Shown one piece after another: positions 61,225-64,000 of a stretch of 64,000 nt of DNA. The position numbers and the translations under genes were made by a program. Source of the DNA: an uncultured Alphaproteobacteria bacterium (GTDB lineage Bacteria > Pseudomonadota > Alphaproteobacteria > RF32 > CAG-239); NCBI GenBank assembly GCA_904501925.1, contig CAJGCO010000004.1, positions 18,965-82,964 of the forward strand. Reading direction: 5' to 3'. The notes under the pieces were generated by a model that saw nothing but the letters and a program-made list of their open reading frames with translations, was not told where the DNA came from and searched no databases. Position 1 is the stretch's first letter. Each line of letters starts with the position of its first letter.

Positions 61225-61749
61225 GGGAAAAACCTATCGGTTAAGAAATTTTTAAGAATTATTTTGATATTTGTTTATAGTATATTTTTTTAGATGTCAA
61301 TTTAAAACGTATGTAAAGACATCGTTGCTAAATAAAAAATTTTTTAAGCAAGTAGGTGTTTTATTTTTTGGTAATTTTTATCAACAGGTGTTTTCCAAAC
61401 ATTTATTTTTAAATAATATTTTTTAGTTATTTGTTTATCCCTGTGAGTATTGTTGATAACTTTTTGTAAACAGATTTTTGCACTATTTTTTTAAGGGTGT
61501 TTAAAAGGTTGTGGAGGACTCCAAAAAATTGATTTTAAAACAAAAATTTGGTTATTTTGCATTTTTGTGGGTAAGTGATAGTTATAAACAGAATTAACAG
61601 GTGTTAATATATTAAAAATTTTTGTTAATAAGTGTTGTTTATTTTTTGGGTTTATGGTGATTAGTTGTTAGTATTTGTTGTATATATATAGTTATACACA
61701 AGAGTTTTTCAAGCTGTGTATAATAAATAAATTAATAAGGAAAAACAAA
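61225..61749. other. Candidate chromosomal replication origin (oriC) region between rho and coaE
   Basis: This 525-base gap holds no gene. It is extremely AT-rich and contains DnaA-box-like nonamers: TTATCAACA at 61378-61386, its reverse complement at 61451-61459, TTACCCACA in reverse at 61566-61574, TTATAAACA at 61582-61590, and two TTATACACA boxes facing each other at 61692 and 61715. Four GGTGTT-bearing direct repeats lie in it (61354, 61386, 61495, 61599). The flanks, parAB-rsmG-mnmG-mnmE-rho on one side and coaE-dnaQ on the other, match the gene order beside alphaproteobacterial origins. No experiment is implied. Confidence 0.6.
61692..61723. promoter_or_regulatory. Inverted pair of DnaA-box-type nonamers
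   Basis: TTATACACA at 61692-61700 and its reverse complement TGTGTATAA at 61715-61723 both fit the TTWTNCACA consensus. They lie 27 bases upstream of coaE, so they could also affect its transcription. Confidence 0.6.
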
Positions 61750-62334
61750 ATGTTAGTCGGGATAACGGGATCTATTGGTTGTGGTAAAACTACAATATCT
61801 AATATTTTAAGAGAGTATGGATATTTGGTTTATGATGTTGATGCTTGGTGTAGAGAATTATACTACAAAGATACTTTCTTAGATGTTATTAAAGAAAATT
61901 TTCCAGAAAGTTTTGAAAATGGTGTTTTTAATAAAAGAATTTTAAGAACAGAAGTGTTTAATAATACAGAAAAACTAAAATTATTAGAAAAATTAACTCA
62001 TCCCTATTTAACTATGAAATTATTAGATAGTATTAATGATTATAATGGAAGAGATATTGTTTTTACAGATGTTGCTTTATTGTATGAAATGGGGTGGAAT
62101 CAATATTTTGATAAAGTTATTTTAGCAGATGTTGATTATGAAATACAAAAACAAAGGGTTATAAATAGGGATAATATATCTGGAGTAGATTTTGATAAGA
62201 TAAATAATATTCAAATGAAAAGAGAAGATAAAATTAAAAAAGTTGATTTTGTTATTGATACAGGTGTGAGTGTTGATGAATTAAAAATAAAAGTATTAGA
62301 TTTAGTTAAGGAATTAAAAAATAATGCAAAATAA
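61750..62334 (+). CDS. coaE: Dephospho-CoA kinase
   Basis: CoaE catalyses the last step of coenzyme A synthesis. The 194-residue protein starts LVGITGSIGCGKTTISNILREYG with the P-loop, then VYDVDAWCRELYY, a HPYLT helix, DVALLYEMGWNQYFDKVILAD and DRV-like RVINRDNIS. The ATG at 61750 is chosen because AAGGA lies just upstream and the P-loop then starts at the usual distance; a start 75 bases earlier would add a tail without homology. Its end overlaps dnaQ by 11 bases. Confidence 0.95.
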   Translation: MLVGITGSIGCGKTTISNILREYGYLVYDVDAWCRELYYKDTFLDVIKENFPESFENGVFNKRILRTEVFNNTEKLKLLEKLTHPYLTMKLLDSINDYNGRDIVFTDVALLYEMGWNQYFDKVILADVDYEIQKQRVINRDNISGVDFDKINNIQMKREDKIKKVDFVIDTGVSVDELKIKVLDLVKELKNNAK

Positions 62335-63055
62335 TATTAGAGAAATTGTATTTGATACTGAAACAACAGGTTTTGATCCTTTAACAGGTGATAGATTGGT
62401 TGAAATTGGTGCTGTTGAGTTAATAAATCATGTTCCAACAGGAAGAACCTATCATCAATATATTAATCCGGAGAGAGACGTACCTGAAGAAGTTGTTAAA
62501 GTACATGGTTTAACAACTGAATTTTTAAAAGATTATCCTGTTTTTGAAAAAGTTGCTCAAGATTTTATAGATTTTATTGGAGATGATGGAATCCTTGTTG
62601 CTCATAATGCTACATTTGATATGAAGTTTATAAATTATGAGTTAAAAAATTTAGGATATGATGAGTATAAATGGGATAGAGTTATTGATACTTTGGAAAT
62701 TGCTAAAAACAAATTTCCAGGACAAAGAAATAATTTAGATGTTTTATGTAAAAGATTTGGTATTGATAATTCAGCTCGTACATTTCACGGAGCTTTACTT
62801 GATGCTCAATTATTAGCTGAAGTATATTTAGAGCTTTTAGGTGGCGCAGAACCAACAATGGATTTAGCTGCGTCTTCAAAGAAAGATAATTCTAAAAAAA
62901 ATGAAAATATAGAAATAAAAAGAGTTTATAGAGAAGCTAGAGTTTTTGCATTACCAAATGATTGGGAAGAAAAACATAGAGAATTTTTACTTAAAAATAT
63001 AAAAAATCCGATTTGGTTAAGTGATGAGGTTGAAGAAAAAAAAGAGGAAAATTAA
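62324..63055 (+). CDS. dnaQ: DNA polymerase III epsilon subunit (proofreading exonuclease)
   Basis: The 243-residue 3'-5' exonuclease has the DEDDh motifs: ExoI VFDTETTGFDP, ExoII LVAHNATFDMKFI, and ExoIII ARTFHGALLDAQLLAEVYL with its His. The C-terminal tail links it to the polymerase. It is coupled to coaE by an 11-base overlap, the same pairing found beside other alphaproteobacterial origins. The next gene begins at the base after its stop. Confidence 0.97.
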   Translation: MQNNIREIVFDTETTGFDPLTGDRLVEIGAVELINHVPTGRTYHQYINPERDVPEEVVKVHGLTTEFLKDYPVFEKVAQDFIDFIGDDGILVAHNATFDMKFINYELKNLGYDEYKWDRVIDTLEIAKNKFPGQRNNLDVLCKRFGIDNSARTFHGALLDAQLLAEVYLELLGGAEPTMDLAASSKKDNSKKNENIEIKRVYREARVFALPNDWEEKHREFLLKNIKNPIWLSDEVEEKKEEN

Positions 63056-63757
63056 GTGTTTTATATTGATTATATAGATGATAAAAGAGTTTTAAAATCT
63101 GATTTATTAAATGATGTTGAACATTTTTTTACAACGAGGGATTTGTGTATTTTTTCTAAAAAAGAAGATATGTCTTATAATAAGATGATTGTTGAAAAAT
63201 ATATAGGGCAAAAATTAGCAACAAATAAACCAATTCATGGTGTAAACATAAAAAAAGTTAATAATAGAGAGTTTATATATGAAGATTGTGATGGTTTGAT
63301 TTTTGAAAGAGGAACAGCTGGTTTTATGAATTTTGCAGATTGTGTTCCTTTATTTTTTTATTGTGATGGTGTTGCCATGGTTTCACATGCAGGATGGAGA
63401 GGTAGTGCTAGAGAAATAGCCAGAATATCTGTAAATAAATTAATTGAACATTATAATTGTAATAGAAATAATATAAAAGTTGTTATTGGGCCAGCTATTT
63501 GTAAGAATTGTTATGAAGTTGGTGAAGATGTTTTTTATAAATTGTATAATACAGTTAAAAAGCATGATGATATTTTTATAAAAAATAATGGTAAATTTTA
63601 TGTAGATTTAAAAGGAATAAATAAACAACAACTTTTAGAAGAAGGTGTAGAAAATATAGATGTTTGTCCTTATTGCACTAATTGTGGTGAAAAGATGTTT
63701 TATTCCTATAGATATGAAAATACTGATTATAGACATAGTTTAGTTGTTAAAGTTTAA
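63056..63757 (+). CDS. pgeF: Laccase-domain protein of the YfiH/PgeF family
   Basis: The 233-residue protein has the family metal-site motifs: FADCVPLFFYCDG, SHAGWRGSAREIARISV and IGPAICKNCYEVGEDV, with the Cys and His ligands kept. Relatives act as purine nucleoside phosphorylases or peptidoglycan-editing enzymes, which correct the wrong amino acid in precursors; which role applies here is unknown. It uses a GTG start directly after the dnaQ stop, with GAGG a few bases upstream. Confidence 0.9.
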   Translation: MFYIDYIDDKRVLKSDLLNDVEHFFTTRDLCIFSKKEDMSYNKMIVEKYIGQKLATNKPIHGVNIKKVNNREFIYEDCDGLIFERGTAGFMNFADCVPLFFYCDGVAMVSHAGWRGSAREIARISVNKLIEHYNCNRNNIKVVIGPAICKNCYEVGEDVFYKLYNTVKKHDDIFIKNNGKFYVDLKGINKQQLLEEGVENIDVCPYCTNCGEKMFYSYRYENTDYRHSLVVKV

Positions 63758-63829
63758 TATGTTTTTGATTTTAAAATGATTATAATTAAAAAAATATTCT
63801 AAAAATATAATATAATACTAAGTTTTTGC

Positions 63830-63856
63830 TTGAAAAATCTAATTATTTGCTATAAA
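63830..63856 (+). promoter_or_regulatory. Possible promoter of ppdK
   Basis: TTGAAA at 63830 and TATAAA at 63851-63856 are separated by 15 bases, shorter than usual; TTGCTT at 63826 is an alternative -35. They lie about 90 bases before the ppdK ATG in a 188-base gap that holds nothing else I recognise. Confidence 0.3.
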
Positions 63857-63945
63857 TTCGTGCCAGAATTAATCGTTCTGCCATACATTTTTAATTTTTG
63901 TGTGGCTGTTTTTAACTTAATATAAGCTATAGGAGCTGAATAACC

Positions 63946-64000
63946 ATGAGTAAATGGGTATATACATTTGGTAATGGCAACGCAGAAGGCGATGCTAGCA
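63946..64000 (+). CDS. ppdK: Pyruvate phosphate dikinase, first 18 codons
   Basis: The gene runs off the window. The 18 visible residues, MSKWVYTFGNGNAEGDAS, match the conserved N-terminus of PPDK (xKWVYxFGxGxAEG). This enzyme interconverts pyruvate and phosphoenolpyruvate using ATP, phosphate and a phospho-histidine domain; the catalytic parts are outside the window. AGGAG at 63931-63935 lies 10 bases before the ATG. A 188-base gap separates it from pgeF, enough for its own promoter. Confidence 0.9.
   Translation, partial: MSKWVYTFGNGNAEGDAS

Noticed and set aside
61241..61255. TTAA-N7-TTAA, the CtrA-site pattern, next to the origin candidate
   Set aside because: In DNA this AT-rich the pattern is expected about once per few kb by chance, and only one copy with the exact spacing was seen here.
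1..64000. tRNA or rRNA genes, CRISPR arrays, transposase genes and insertion sequences
   Set aside because: No cloverleaf with the conserved T-arm, no rRNA segments, no regularly spaced repeats and no transposase motifs were seen on either strand by eye.

Overview
This is an AT-rich window (roughly 30% GC or less by eye) that reads as chromosomal DNA of an alphaproteobacterium with an LPS-bearing outer membrane. The main evidence is the gene set and order parB-parA-rsmG-mnmG-mnmE-rho | gap | coaE-dnaQ, known from the replication-origin region of alphaproteobacteria. Supporting markers are an FzlA-type GST-fold division protein, a short HPr kinase, an IalB-family periplasmic protein, lpxC-bamD-recN, gpmI-envC-ctpA-rppH and tolQRA. 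TGA is used as a stop codon (for example at 28963-28965), so the code is standard. The low GC suggests a host-associated lineage; the order cannot be named from the sequence alone.

Layout. 1-4.3 kb: the end of an RND efflux pump with its outer membrane channel, then fzlA and two exported proteins on the minus strand. 4.4-8.4 kb: a plus-strand operon of a ParA-like protein lacking the P-loop lysines, a membrane J-domain/SH3 protein, tgt and a LOG-family protein. 8.4-12.1 kb: the minus-strand set rnpB-lpxC-bamD-recN. 12.3-18.6 kb: an outer membrane beta-barrel, glmM, a TPR protein, a family-4-like uracil-DNA glycosylase and a tandem pair of four-cysteine exported proteins. 18.6-21.9 kb: tolQRA between strong terminators, flanked on each side by a small ORF of foreign-looking composition. 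22-23.7 kb: a porin with an atypical response regulator. 23.9-33.7 kb: gpmI-envC-ctpA-rppH, then a Bat-type von Willebrand operon. 33.7-40 kb: a nuclease-like membrane protein, tsaE, hprK, mlaEF, radA, cvpA and a membrane-anchored glycosyltransferase. 40-51.4 kb: tyrS, an AnmK-like kinase, an ABC exporter with a three-part 1149-residue permease/auxiliary fusion, a CDF metal transporter, rlmN, ialB, a CCA-adding enzyme and an unrecognised membrane protein. 51.6-64 kb: the parABS/mnm/rho/coaE/dnaQ origin-proximal block, ending in the first 18 codons of ppdK.

The envelope genes fit one another: LpxC makes lipid A precursor, BamD inserts barrels, MlaEF moves phospholipid, Tol-EnvC-CtpA-FzlA act in division and wall remodelling, and GlmM and an AnmK-like protein act in wall precursor supply and recycling. 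The origin-proximal block carries three ParB sites (two perfect, one with a single change) and a 525-bp gap between rho and coaE with DnaA-box-like nonamers in both orientations, the best oriC candidate here.

The most unusual items are a 477-residue orphan between mnmG and mnmE that contains a parS-like site and overlaps the 3' end of mnmE antisense; the ParA-like/J-domain pair; the paired four-cysteine exported proteins; the ABC-2/GldG-like/DUF4340-like fusion; and a strand-composition pattern suggesting that about 46 kb (about 4.3 to 50.3 kb) may have been inverted.
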